From Candidatus Zipacnadia bacterium (GTDB taxonomy: Bacteria > Armatimonadota > Zipacnadia > Zipacnadales > UBA5352), in contig JALGUJ010000046.1 in the NCBI GenBank assembly GCA_029820945.1, positions 1 to 52,117 on the forward strand: DNA of 52,117 nucleotides. Direction: 5' to 3'. Of this stretch, positions 17,110 through 26,597 are shown one piece after another (the stretch's first letter is position 1; each line of letters opens with the position of its first letter). A program made the translations under genes and the position numbers. The notes under the pieces were generated by a model. The model searched no databases, was not told the origin of the DNA, and worked only from the letters and a program-made list of their open reading frames with translations.

Positions 17110-17738
17110 CGATCGCGGCCCTGCTGGTGGGCATCGGGCTGAGCGTGGGCGCACGGCGCGTCCGTCCCGTGGAGGCGGCCTACGAGGTCGACTTCTCGGC
17201 CATTCCGCTGGAGGTCGCGGGCCTTGAGGGCGTGGTCGCCCCCCCGGACACGGAGGTGGCCGAGTACCTCGAGGCCGAGGAGATGTGCACCATCGCCTAC
17301 GGTAAGGGCCGTGGGCAGGTCGTCGTGAACGTTATCTACGGAAGCACATGGCGCACCGTGCACACGCCGGCGCAGTGCTACCCCGCGTCGGGTTGGTCGG
17401 TCGTGTGGGAGCAGGAGACGATCATCCCTCTGCAGATCGAGGTCGCGGGACAGCAGGAGGTCATGGCCAAGCTGATGCGGGTGGAGCGCGACGACGTGGC
17501 GCAGATGGTGCTGTTCGTCTTCGCGCACAAGGGGGGCACGTCGGTTGACTACGCGGAGCACTCCTGGGCCGTCGCGACGGGGCCGCCCGGCGCCGGCGGC
17601 CTGTCGCTGATGATGAGCACCACGCTCGACGGGAACGAGGAGAGGGCCCGGAGGCGTTTAGAGGAACTGGCGGCCGGGATCTATCCCTACGCAGTGAGCT
17701 TCTGGTATGAGGACTGGCGGCCGCCTGGGGGCCAGTGA
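17079..17738 (+). CDS. EpsI-domain exosortase-associated protein (DUF3485)
   Basis: 219 residues: one N-terminal membrane anchor (HLVAIAALLVGIGLSVGA) and an extracytoplasmic EpsI domain. The conserved block YGSTWRTVHTPAQCYPASGW with its invariant Cys is clear. In many genomes EpsI is fused to or next to exosortase in exopolysaccharide clusters. Here it overlaps the exosortase gene by 31 bp in another frame; the start ATG 17079 lies within the exosortase 3' end. It probably acts in the envelope with the exosortase; its biochemical role is not established. Confidence 0.88.
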   Translation: MREDARRHLVAIAALLVGIGLSVGARRVRPVEAAYEVDFSAIPLEVAGLEGVVAPPDTEVAEYLEAEEMCTIAYGKGRGQVVVNVIYGSTWRTVHTPAQCYPASGWSVVWEQETIIPLQIEVAGQQEVMAKLMRVERDDVAQMVLFVFAHKGGTSVDYAEHSWAVATGPPGAGGLSLMMSTTLDGNEERARRRLEELAAGIYPYAVSFWYEDWRPPGGQ

Positions 17739-17834
17739 GGCCGCCGTGGAATGGGTCGTGCCTGAGGCGTGTGCTGGCCGAAACGGTGGAGCCGATCATG
17801 GGCTCTGAGGGGCCATTGGGGGGCCGGCAGGCGT

Positions 17835-17863
17835 TTGAGTTTGGGGCGGCCTTGTGCTATACT
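17835..17863 (+). promoter_or_regulatory. Predicted promoter of the PpiC lipoprotein gene
   Basis: TTGAGT (17835-17840), 17-bp spacer, TATACT (17858-17863). The same TATACT -10 with a 17-bp spacer recurs before the FtsB-like gene at 24723-24751. Transcription would start near 17870, 45 nt before ATG 17915. Confidence 0.5.
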
Positions 17864-17914
17864 TGGCCGGAATTCATCATCGATCGACTCTCCCCGGAGC
17901 CTGGAAAGGGGCGC

Positions 17915-18964
17915 ATGCCGGTGCTTTCTCGCCATGTGACACTACTGCTTGTTGCCGCGCTCGCAGCGGCAACGATATGCGGCTGCGGGAACAACCCCGT
18001 GGCACTGGTTGACGGCGTCAAGATCACGGAGAGTGAGTTCCAGGATCGCCTCGTCGACGCCGCCGGCGAGGCCGTGCTCCGGGACATGATCAACCGCGAG
18101 TTGATCGAGCAGGCCGCGCAGGCGAGGGGCATCGAGGTCACCGAGGAGGAGCTGAGCGAGGCAATCGAGGAGTTCAAGGCGGGCCAATTCCCCTCGGAGG
18201 AGGCCTTCAACCAGGCGGTGACCAGCGGCCGGATCGACATGGAGTACGTGAAGGACAACGCGCGGCTGAACGTGATTGTGCGCAAGCTGATGCTCCACGA
18301 CGTGGATTACAGCGAGGAGAGTCTGCGGAAGTTCTTCGAGGAGCACAAGGAGGATCTCAAGCGCCCCGCGACGGTCTCGATCAGCGAGATCGTCGTGAGC
18401 TCGAAGCAGGACGCGCAGGAGGTCTACGAGCAGCTCAAGGGCGGGGAGGGCAGCTTCGAGGAGCTGGCGCGTCAGTACTCAATGTCACCCTCCCGTGACA
18501 GGGGCGGCGAAATCCCGGAACAGCCAATCGAGAGGATTCCGGTGCCGGCGATCCGCGAGGCCGCCGGAAGCGTGCCCGTGGGTGAGGTGAGCGAGCCGTT
18601 CGAGGTCAACGGCAACTGGTATCTGATCAAGGTGCGCGATCGGCAGCCGGCTCGCGAGGCCACGTACGAGCGCGACAAGGACGCGGTGCGCAGGTTGTAC
18701 GAGAGGGAGCATCACCAACCACTGCAGGATGTGCTGACCCAGCAGCTCGAGAAGACGAGAGTACAGGTGCTCGACCCTCGCTTCCAGCACCTCAACGAGC
18801 AGTTCACACCGGTTCCGTCGGAGGTTCCCGAGTTCGGCGTTGAGGGCGGCGAGGAAGCGCCTGCTGAGGTGCCCGAGGCGCCGGAGCAACCGAAGGCGCC
18901 CGCCGCGGGCGAGGAGAGTCCGGCTGAAGCCCCGGAGGCGGAACAGCCCGCCGGGGGCGAGTAG
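17915..18964 (+). CDS. Parvulin-type peptidyl-prolyl isomerase lipoprotein (SurA/PrsA-like foldase)
   Basis: 349 residues. Signal MPVLSRHVTLLLVAALAAATICGC resembles a lipoprotein signal, with an imperfect lipobox ICG-C. A SurA_N-like helical domain follows (EFQDRLVDAAGEAVLRDMINRELIEQAA). The parvulin/PpiC core spans about residues 145-265 (ATVSISEIVVSSKQDAQEVYEQL...FEELARQYSMSPSRDRGGEI...VGEVSEPFEVNGNWYLIKV). The last 50 residues are a low-complexity Pro/Glu/Ala tail. It should fold exported proteins at the outer face of the membrane. AAAGGGG precedes ATG 17915. mazG and an rqcP-like gene follow, an order reminiscent of the Bacillus yab region. Confidence 0.85.
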   Translation: MPVLSRHVTLLLVAALAAATICGCGNNPVALVDGVKITESEFQDRLVDAAGEAVLRDMINRELIEQAAQARGIEVTEEELSEAIEEFKAGQFPSEEAFNQAVTSGRIDMEYVKDNARLNVIVRKLMLHDVDYSEESLRKFFEEHKEDLKRPATVSISEIVVSSKQDAQEVYEQLKGGEGSFEELARQYSMSPSRDRGGEIPEQPIERIPVPAIREAAGSVPVGEVSEPFEVNGNWYLIKVRDRQPAREATYERDKDAVRRLYEREHHQPLQDVLTQQLEKTRVQVLDPRFQHLNEQFTPVPSEVPEFGVEGGEEAPAEVPEAPEQPKAPAAGEESPAEAPEAEQPAGGE

Positions 18965-19019
18965 GCGCCGCGGACGCGGATCACATGCACGTGGGGCCGT
19001 CCCTCCCCACAGGTGGCTG

Positions 19020-19814
19020 ATGGAGCGTTTTGATGACCTGGTCAGGGTGATGGCGCGCCTGCGCTCACCCGACGGCTGTCCGTGGGACGGAGAGCAGACG
19101 CACAGCTCGCTGCGCCCCTACCTTATCGAGGAGACCTACGAGGCGCTTGAGGCCATTGACCAGGAGGACTGGGCGCGGCTGTGCGACGAGCTGGGAGACG
19201 TGCTGCTCCAGGTGGTGTTCCATGCGCAGCTCGCCGCCGAGCGTGGCGACTTCGACATCGAGGACGTCTGCGACGCGATCGTGACCAAGCTGCGCCGGCG
19301 GCATCCCCACGTCTTCGCGGACACCAGCGTGTCGGGGAGCGACGAGGTACTTGACCGCTGGGAGAGGCTTAAGCGTGAGGAGGAGGGCTACCGCGAGCGC
19401 GAATCGGCGCTCGACGGCATCCCGCAGTCCCTGCCCGCGCTGCAGCGCGCCCACAAGCTGCAGAGGCGCGCGGCCCGGGTCGGCTTCGACTGGGACGAGG
19501 TCGCCGGCGCGCGGGCGAAGGTGGACGAGGAACTTCGGGAGGTGGACGAGGCGACGGACGATGCGAGGGAGGAGGAGATCGGCGACCTGCTCTTCGCGGT
19601 CGTGAACCTCGCGAGGTTCCTGGGCGTAGAGCCCGAGGGTGCGCTGAGACGGGCAAACGAGCGCTTCGGCCGGCGCTTCCGCTGGGTCGAGCAGGCGGCC
19701 GGCAGCCCGGAGCGGCTGCGCGAGATGAATCTGGAGCAGATGGACGAGCTCTGGGAGAGGGCCAAGGCAGAGGAGGCATCAGGCGGAGGAGGTCCCGCGG
19801 CGCGGAATGACTGA
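19020..19814 (+). CDS. mazG: Nucleoside triphosphate pyrophosphohydrolase MazG
   Basis: 264 residues with two MazG repeats. The signature SPDGCPWDGEQTHSSLRPYLIEETYEALEAI is essentially complete (shown in the first 45 residues). Metal-binding EExxE-type motifs include EETYE and ELGD in repeat 1, and EELREVDEA with EEEIGDLLFAVVNLAR in repeat 2. It hydrolyses NTPs to NMP and pyrophosphate, housecleaning non-canonical nucleotides. ATG 19020 follows AGGTGG and begins the conserved MERFDDLVRVMARLR. The rqcP-like gene lies 65 bp downstream, the same pairing as Bacillus yabN-yabO. Confidence 0.93.
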   Translation: MERFDDLVRVMARLRSPDGCPWDGEQTHSSLRPYLIEETYEALEAIDQEDWARLCDELGDVLLQVVFHAQLAAERGDFDIEDVCDAIVTKLRRRHPHVFADTSVSGSDEVLDRWERLKREEEGYRERESALDGIPQSLPALQRAHKLQRRAARVGFDWDEVAGARAKVDEELREVDEATDDAREEEIGDLLFAVVNLARFLGVEPEGALRRANERFGRRFRWVEQAAGSPERLREMNLEQMDELWERAKAEEASGGGGPAARND

Positions 19815-19879
19815 GCGCCCCGCGCATGCCACGGGCGCCCGCGGCAGTCAGGCCGAGCAGCGCACGGACCCGCCCGGAC

Positions 19880-20155
19880 ATGCGACTGGACAAGTTCCTC
19901 AAGAACGTCGGCATCGTCAAGCGACGCACCCTCGCGAAGCGTCTCTCCGACGAGGGCAATGTGCAGGTGGACGGGCGCACCGCCAAGCCCAGCACGGACG
20001 TGTCGCCCGGCGATCGCATACGCCTGCAGATCGGGATGCAGATCGCCGAGTACGAGGTCCTCGAGGTCTCCGAACGGCCGGTTCCCGGATCGGAGCGCGG
20101 GAGCTACGCGCGACTGCTGCGCAGCGAGCGCGTGCGGCCGCTCAACGACATGTAG
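19880..20155 (+). CDS. rqcP: S4-domain RNA-binding protein, RqcP/YabO-like
   Basis: A 91-residue protein beginning MRLDKFLKNVGIVKRRTLAKRL, the canonical S4 start. NVQVDGRTAKPSTDVSPGDRI is the S4 core turn. RqcP/YabO promotes alanine-tail elongation on stalled 50S subunits in ribosome quality control; Hsp15 is a relative. The call is supported by size and by position directly after mazG. ATG 19880 is chosen over an upstream in-frame start because the domain begins there. The extra C-terminal 20 residues (GSERGSYARLLRSERVRPLNDM region) are not typical of the shortest family members. Confidence 0.78.
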   Translation: MRLDKFLKNVGIVKRRTLAKRLSDEGNVQVDGRTAKPSTDVSPGDRIRLQIGMQIAEYEVLEVSERPVPGSERGSYARLLRSERVRPLNDM

Positions 20156-20289
20156 GCCGGGCATGCGCGAGCCGCGTGCCCGGCGCCTGATGGCGACAGG
20201 CCCAGGGGGGTTCACATACACCAGAGATGGGGCCCCGCCTGTGTGATGCTACCAAACGGCGTGCAAACTGACAGGGAGGACGGCAGCAG

Positions 20290-23016
20290 ATGGCTCTTGA
20301 CAAGCACGTGTTTCTCTTCACCGAGGACGCGGACTCGATCATCGCGGAGCTGGAGGCGGAGGGCCGGGGGCTGAAGGACCTCCTCGGCGGCAAGGGCTCG
20401 AACCTGATGCTGATGACCAACTCGGGCATCCCGGTGCCGCCCGGCTTCACGATCGACACCGACACCTGTATCGAGTTCCTCGCGAACCAGAACCAGCTTC
20501 CCGCCGGCGTGGAGGATGAGATCTACGAGGCGATGGCGGCCCTGGAGGAGCAGGTGGACAAGAAGTTCGGCGACGCGGAGAACCCGCTGCTGGTGTCCGT
20601 GCGCTCGGGCGCGAAGTTCTCGATGCCCGGCATGATGGATACGGTGCTGAACCTGGGAATGAACGACGAAGTGGCGGAGGGCATGGTCGCGCTGACCGGC
20701 GACGAGCGCTTCGTCTACGACGCCTACAGGCGGTTCATCATGATGTTCGCGGACGTCGTCAAGGGCGCCGACCGCGAGATGTTCGAGGAGGCGTTGGCTG
20801 AGGTCAAGCAGGATGAGGGCGTGCGCGAGGACACCGAAGTCTCCGCCGAGGGCCTCAGGAAGGTCGTCGAGATGGAGAAGGAGATTTACGAGGAGGCGGT
20901 CGGCGAGCCCTTCCCGACGGAGCCGAGGGAGCAGCTCATGCAGGCGGTTGACGCCGTCTTCAGCTCCTGGGACAACGACCGCGCCATCGCCTACCGGGAG
21001 ATCCACGGCATCTCCCACTCGCTGGGAACGGCGGTTAACGTGCAGATGATGGTCTTCGGCAACCTCGGCGACGACTCGGGCACCGGCGTCGCCTTCACGC
21101 GCAACCCCGCCACCGGCGAGAAAGAGATCTACGGCGAGTTCCTCTTCAACGCGCAGGGCGAGGACGTTGTGGCGGGCATCCGCACGCCGCTGCCCATCAG
21201 CGAGCTCGACGGTCGCATGCCGGAGATCTACCAGCAGTTCGTGGACATCTGCGAGAGGCTGGAGCAGTTCTACCACAACATGCAGGACGTTGAGTTCACG
21301 ATCGAGCGTGGCAAGCTGTGGATGCTGCAGACGCGCGACGGGAAGCGGACCGCGCAGGCCGCCATCAAGGTCGCCTCGGAGATGTTCGACGAGGGCCTCG
21401 TCACCAGGGAAGAGGCCGTCATGATGGTCGAGCCATCGCAGCTCGACCAGCTCCTGCACCCGCAGTTCGACCCCGAGACCAAGCCCGAGGCCATCACGAA
21501 GGGCGTTGACGCCTCGCCCGGCGCGGCGTCCGGCCAGGTGGTGTTCAGCAGTGAGGAGGCCGACGAGTGGGCCAAGGACGGCAAGAAGGTCATCCTGGTC
21601 CGCCACGAGACCTCTCCCGAGGACATTCGGGGCATGGCGGCCTCGCAGGGCATCCTGACCACAACCGGCGGCAAGACCTCGCACGCGGCCATCGTCGGGC
21701 GCCAGATGGGCACCCCCTGTGTCGTCGGCGCCGGCGAGGTCGAGCTGGACTACGCCAAGAGGCAGTTCCGGGTGGGCGATACCGTCGTGCGCGAAGGCGA
21801 CTGGGTGTCCATCGACGGCAGCACCGGCGAGGTGATGCTCGGTGAGGTCGAGACCATGCCGTCGGACATCATCCAGGTGCTGACCGGCGTCAAGGACGAG
21901 TCCGAATCGCCGATGTTCCGCATGTTCTCGAACCTGATGGCATGGGCCGACGAGATCCGCTCGCTCGGCGTCCTGACCAACGCCGACACGCCCGAGGACG
22001 CGGAGACCGCGCGGAAGCTCGGGGCGGAGGGCATCGGCCTGACGCGAACCGAGCACATGTTCTTCGGCGAGGATCGCCTGCTGAACTTCCAGAAGATGAT
22101 CGTGGCCGACGATGAGGAGTCGCAGCGGGCGGCGCTGGAGCAGCTCCTGCCCTACCAGCGGGAGGACTTCGAGGGGATCCTGCGCGCGATGGACGGCCTT
22201 CCCGTCATCATCCGCCTGCTCGACCCGCCGCTGCACGAGTTCCTGCCCAATGACCCCGAGGATCAGCAGGTCATCGCGGACGAGACCGGCAAGACGCTGG
22301 CAGAGATCCAGGACATGGTGGCACGGCTGCATGAGATGAACCCGATGCTGGGTCATCGTGGCTGCCGCCTGGGGATCACCGATCCGCTGATCTCCGAGAT
22401 GCAGGCGCGGGCGATCTTCGAGGCCGCCTGCGCGCTGAAGGCCGAGGGGCTTGACCCCAAGCCTGAGGTCATGATCCCGCTGGTTGGCACCGAGGGCGAG
22501 ATCTCGATCCTGGGCGAGCTGGTCGTGCGAGTCGCCGAGGAGGTCATGGAGGAGCAGGGGGTCGAGGTGGACTACATGGTCGGGACCATGATCGAGCTGC
22601 CGCGGGCCTGCCTGGTGGCCGATGACATCGCCAGGCACGCCGAGTTCTTCTCCTTCGGCACGAACGATCTGACCCAGACCACCTTCGGCTTCAGCCGCGA
22701 CGACATTGAGGGCAAGTTCCTGCCGGCCTACATCGACAGCCGGATCTTCGAGGGCAGCCCCTTCGCAGTGTTGGACGAGGACGGCGTGGGCGAGCTGGTG
22801 GCGATGGGGGTGGAGAGGGGCCGCGCGGCCCGTGAGGACCTTGAGATCGGCATCTGTGGCGAGCACGGTGGCGATCCGCGGTCGATCGACTTCTGCCACC
22901 GCGTCGGCCTCAACTACGTGAGCTGCGCGCCGTTGCGCGTCCCAATCGCTCGACTGGCGGCGGCGCAGTCGCAGGTCAACAACCCGCGCGAGGGTGCGCA
23001 GGCCGTCGCGCAATGA
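20290..23016 (+). CDS. ppdK: Pyruvate, phosphate dikinase
   Basis: 908 residues, about the expected length. It interconverts pyruvate, ATP and Pi with PEP, AMP and PPi. The N-terminal nucleotide-binding domain starts with LLGGKGSNLMLMTNSGIPVPPGFTI; the swivelling phospho-His domain has TTGGKTSHAAIVGRQMGTPCVVG with His465. The C-terminal PEP/pyruvate barrel has SFGTNDLTQTTFGFSRDD and GICGEHGGDP with the catalytic Cys856. GGGAGG lies upstream of ATG 20290. Enolase follows 75 bp later, so both ends of the 2-phosphoglycerate-PEP-pyruvate segment are co-located, pointing to PPi-linked glycolysis or gluconeogenesis. Confidence 0.96.
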   Translation: MALDKHVFLFTEDADSIIAELEAEGRGLKDLLGGKGSNLMLMTNSGIPVPPGFTIDTDTCIEFLANQNQLPAGVEDEIYEAMAALEEQVDKKFGDAENPLLVSVRSGAKFSMPGMMDTVLNLGMNDEVAEGMVALTGDERFVYDAYRRFIMMFADVVKGADREMFEEALAEVKQDEGVREDTEVSAEGLRKVVEMEKEIYEEAVGEPFPTEPREQLMQAVDAVFSSWDNDRAIAYREIHGISHSLGTAVNVQMMVFGNLGDDSGTGVAFTRNPATGEKEIYGEFLFNAQGEDVVAGIRTPLPISELDGRMPEIYQQFVDICERLEQFYHNMQDVEFTIERGKLWMLQTRDGKRTAQAAIKVASEMFDEGLVTREEAVMMVEPSQLDQLLHPQFDPETKPEAITKGVDASPGAASGQVVFSSEEADEWAKDGKKVILVRHETSPEDIRGMAASQGILTTTGGKTSHAAIVGRQMGTPCVVGAGEVELDYAKRQFRVGDTVVREGDWVSIDGSTGEVMLGEVETMPSDIIQVLTGVKDESESPMFRMFSNLMAWADEIRSLGVLTNADTPEDAETARKLGAEGIGLTRTEHMFFGEDRLLNFQKMIVADDEESQRAALEQLLPYQREDFEGILRAMDGLPVIIRLLDPPLHEFLPNDPEDQQVIADETGKTLAEIQDMVARLHEMNPMLGHRGCRLGITDPLISEMQARAIFEAACALKAEGLDPKPEVMIPLVGTEGEISILGELVVRVAEEVMEEQGVEVDYMVGTMIELPRACLVADDIARHAEFFSFGTNDLTQTTFGFSRDDIEGKFLPAYIDSRIFEGSPFAVLDEDGVGELVAMGVERGRAAREDLEIGICGEHGGDPRSIDFCHRVGLNYVSCAPLRVPIARLAAAQSQVNNPREGAQAVAQ

Positions 23017-24393
<1,377 letters not shown>

Positions 24394-24424
24394 CGCGCCG
24401 GGCAGATGCCGACAGGGCCAACAC

Positions 24425-24465
24425 GCGCGGCCGCCTTCGCCTCCACAGGCGGCAGGCGGCCGCGC
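24425..24465 (+). terminator. Terminator-like hairpin after eno
   Basis: An 11-bp perfect stem (GCGCGGCCGCC at 24425-24435, GGCGGCCGCGC at 24455-24465) encloses a second CGCCT/AGGCG hairpin. It lies 32 bases after the eno stop. Only TTT follows a few bases later, so it is not a classical U-tract terminator. Confidence 0.5.
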
Positions 24466-24534
24466 TCGCGTTTCGCAGCACCGAAGCACCGTGCTTGAGC
24501 CGTCCCGGTTGACGCCAAGCGCCGAGGTACCTGT

Positions 24535-24703
24535 GGGCAGCATCCAGATTCGTGTGGATGCGGGCACCGAGCGGCGACGTCCCGTGCCTGCGCATCCCGC
24601 TCCTGGGCGGGAGGGACCGGGGGGTGAGGCCTGCCGCCTCCTACGGCCAACGACGTGCGGACGGGGGCGTCCGTGTGTCATCCACAGGAATCTGGATGCT
24701 GGC
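24535..24703. mobile_element. MITE-like element, copy 2 (169 bp)
   Basis: It has the same ends and left two-thirds as copy 1, in the same orientation. Perfect 9-bp direct repeats GGTACCTGT flank it (24526-24534 and 24704-24712). The central block right of GGGGTGAGG is different and about 13 bases shorter than in copies 1 and 3, and the last three bases read GGC rather than CTC. It lies in the 447-bp gap 24394-24840, between the eno terminator hairpin and the promoter of the FtsB-like gene. Nothing else was seen in that gap. Confidence 0.85.
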
Positions 24704-24722
24704 GGTACCTGTTGCGAGCTGC

Positions 24723-24751
24723 TTGGCGATCGGTGCGAGTCGTGGTATACT
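24723..24751 (+). promoter_or_regulatory. Predicted promoter of the FtsB-like gene
   Basis: TTGGCG (24723-24728), 17-bp spacer, TATACT (24746-24751). The -35 box begins 10 bp beyond the right-hand 9-bp repeat of element copy 2. Transcription would start near 24758, leaving a leader of about 83 nt. Confidence 0.5.
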
Positions 24752-24840
24752 ACGCGCACTTGCAGTAGAGCCACCGCCATGACAGCGTCGCGTCTCTGGT
24801 GAGGGAGCAGCGCGAGGCGCGGGTGGGGGGGTGATGGGCG

Positions 24841-25392
24841 GTGGCGGTAACGCACCAGGATCTGGAGCAGGAGATGCAGGCGCGGCGGCACGGGCGGCGT
24901 CGGACATGGCTGGTGGTAGGGGGCCTGGCCGTGGCGGCGCTGGTCTGGGGGCCGCGGGCAACCGTGCTCGTGGTGAGCGGATGGAGCACGGCGGCGCAGG
25001 TGCTGGACCACCACCGCCAGTTCCACGACAGCGGGACGCGGATCCAGGCCCTAGAGCGCGAGGCGGAGTACGCCCAAACCGACGAGGGCAAGGACCTGGA
25101 GGCCAAGCGCCGCTTCGGTGTCGGTCCCCCGGAAGAGATCTGGATCACCATCGAGGCGGAGAAGGCGCGCGAGCCCGCCTCCGAGCCCCAGACGATCGAT
25201 AGCAGGCTGGACGCATGGCTCGACGACACCGGCAGCGGCTTCATGGGCCGGCTGAGGCGCGCGGGAGCGATTGTTCGGTACTGGCTGGGGTGGGACACGG
25301 TGGATGAGTGTGTGGTGGCGCCGCCCGAGGCCGAGGGGGAGGCCGACTCGGCAGACGAGCCGGCCGGGGATGACGAGGAAGCAGAGCAATAG
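24841..25392 (+). CDS. Septum-formation initiator family protein (FtsB/DivIC-like)
   Basis: 183 residues. A basic N-terminus precedes one helix (TWLVVGGLAVAALVWG...), then a short helical region, then EAEYAQTDEGKDLEAKRRFGVGPPEEIWITIE, which matches the FtsB/DivIC pattern (short extracytoplasmic tail with an AR..LG.V.PGE-type motif). These bitopic proteins link FtsQ/DivIB with FtsL in the divisome. It is longer than typical (about 100 residues) because of a C-terminal 90-residue extension ending in an acidic EGEADSADEPAGDDEEAEQ tail. GTG 24841 is the first start after an in-frame stop at 24832. Position after eno supports the call. The next gene overlaps its end by 23 bp. Confidence 0.65.
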   Translation: MAVTHQDLEQEMQARRHGRRRTWLVVGGLAVAALVWGPRATVLVVSGWSTAAQVLDHHRQFHDSGTRIQALEREAEYAQTDEGKDLEAKRRFGVGPPEEIWITIEAEKAREPASEPQTIDSRLDAWLDDTGSGFMGRLRRAGAIVRYWLGWDTVDECVVAPPEAEGEADSADEPAGDDEEAEQ

Positions 25393-26590
25393 GCAGAGAC
25401 GACATGCAGGCGGCCGCAACCGTTCCCGGCAGAGCGGGCGGCCGTTTGTGCATGTACCGGCCGCACTGCTGGCGGTGGCGACGATCGCGGGCTGCGCCGA
25501 GCCCCCACCCCGCCGGTTCGAGCGCTGGCCGATCATGATGACCACAATTCCCTCCCCGGCGCACCAGTTCGCCTGGCTCTCACCGCAGCACCCCGCTCGG
25601 CTCGTGATGCAGTATGGTGACCCCGTGACGACGAAAGGCGCCATCGCCGCGATCTCCGACAGCCCGGACGTTTCGTCCCACGGTTGGGCGGTGTGCGGCC
25701 TGGTGGCCTTCCACGAGGAGGGGGCGGAGCACGTCAACACTATTTCCCGTGAGCACCACCCGCTTGAGATCGACGGTGAGCTGTCGTGCGCCCGCGCGGC
25801 CGAGCGGGTCTGGCCGCTCGAGATGCAGCGCCCCGCGCTGGTCCTCATCGATGGAGGGACGGTGGACGCGTCGGTCCAGGCCGAGGATGCCGAGCCCGCG
25901 CCCTGGCTTCTCGGAGGCGAGGTGCGCCTCGCGTGGTTTGACGAGGGGACGCTCGTGCTCGGTGAGTCGGAGATCGAGGGCGAGGCGAATCCCTACCGCA
26001 TCCGGGCTGGATGGTTCGCCGGCGAGGACAGTCTGCTCGTCTTCGTCTACACGCGCGCGCCCTTCGATGACGTGCTGCGGCGCCGGCCGTGGGTCTACCG
26101 GATCGTCGAGAGCGACGAGGGCGTCCCCCACCTCGAAGCGCGCTGGCGCGGGACCTCCCTCTCTCATCCCTTTCGCGACGCGACCTTCTGCGATCTGACC
26201 GGCGACCGCTCAGGCGAGATCGCGGCGCTGGAGATCGCGGAGGACGGTGGGCGGCTGATCACGGCCTACCGGTTCGAGGGCTTCGGGCTGGAGGGCCTGG
26301 CGCCGAGCGAGAAGCCGGCGGAGGTCGAGGACAAGCTGGAGGCGGCCAACTGGGTGGGAGGATGGGAACAGGAGCTGGTCGTGCGCCGCACGGATGGGCG
26401 CTTCGTGTTCTTCGCGCTCGACACCGGCAAGCTGCGTGAGGTGCTGACGGTTGACGGGCCGCGCGAGGTGCTCGGCTGGGTCGTCACCAGCGCCTCCAAC
26501 GGCGAGCCGGGCGACATCGTGTGTGTGCTCCCCAGTGGCGAGACCTGGGAGGCCAATTCGTGGCAGTTCCGCGGCCCGCACGAGCCCTGA
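25370..26590 (+). CDS. Predicted lipoprotein of unknown function
   Basis: 406 residues from ATG 25370, which overlaps the FtsB-like gene by 23 bp. A very basic N-region leads to VPAALLAVATIAGC, a good lipobox with Cys42; GTG 25448 is a possible shorter start that would give a 16-residue signal. The mature part is beta-rich, with repeated segments such as LTGDRSGEIAALEIAEDGGRLITAY and VVRRTDGRFVFFALDTG, suggestive of a VCBS/propeller-like fold. No catalytic motif was seen. It ends 7 bp before the convergent GH127-like gene. Confidence 0.75.
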   Translation: MTRKQSNRQRRHAGGRNRSRQSGRPFVHVPAALLAVATIAGCAEPPPRRFERWPIMMTTIPSPAHQFAWLSPQHPARLVMQYGDPVTTKGAIAAISDSPDVSSHGWAVCGLVAFHEEGAEHVNTISREHHPLEIDGELSCARAAERVWPLEMQRPALVLIDGGTVDASVQAEDAEPAPWLLGGEVRLAWFDEGTLVLGESEIEGEANPYRIRAGWFAGEDSLLVFVYTRAPFDDVLRRRPWVYRIVESDEGVPHLEARWRGTSLSHPFRDATFCDLTGDRSGEIAALEIAEDGGRLITAYRFEGFGLEGLAPSEKPAEVEDKLEAANWVGGWEQELVVRRTDGRFVFFALDTGKLREVLTVDGPREVLGWVVTSASNGEPGDIVCVLPSGETWEANSWQFRGPHEP

Positions 26591-26597
26591 GCAGCGA

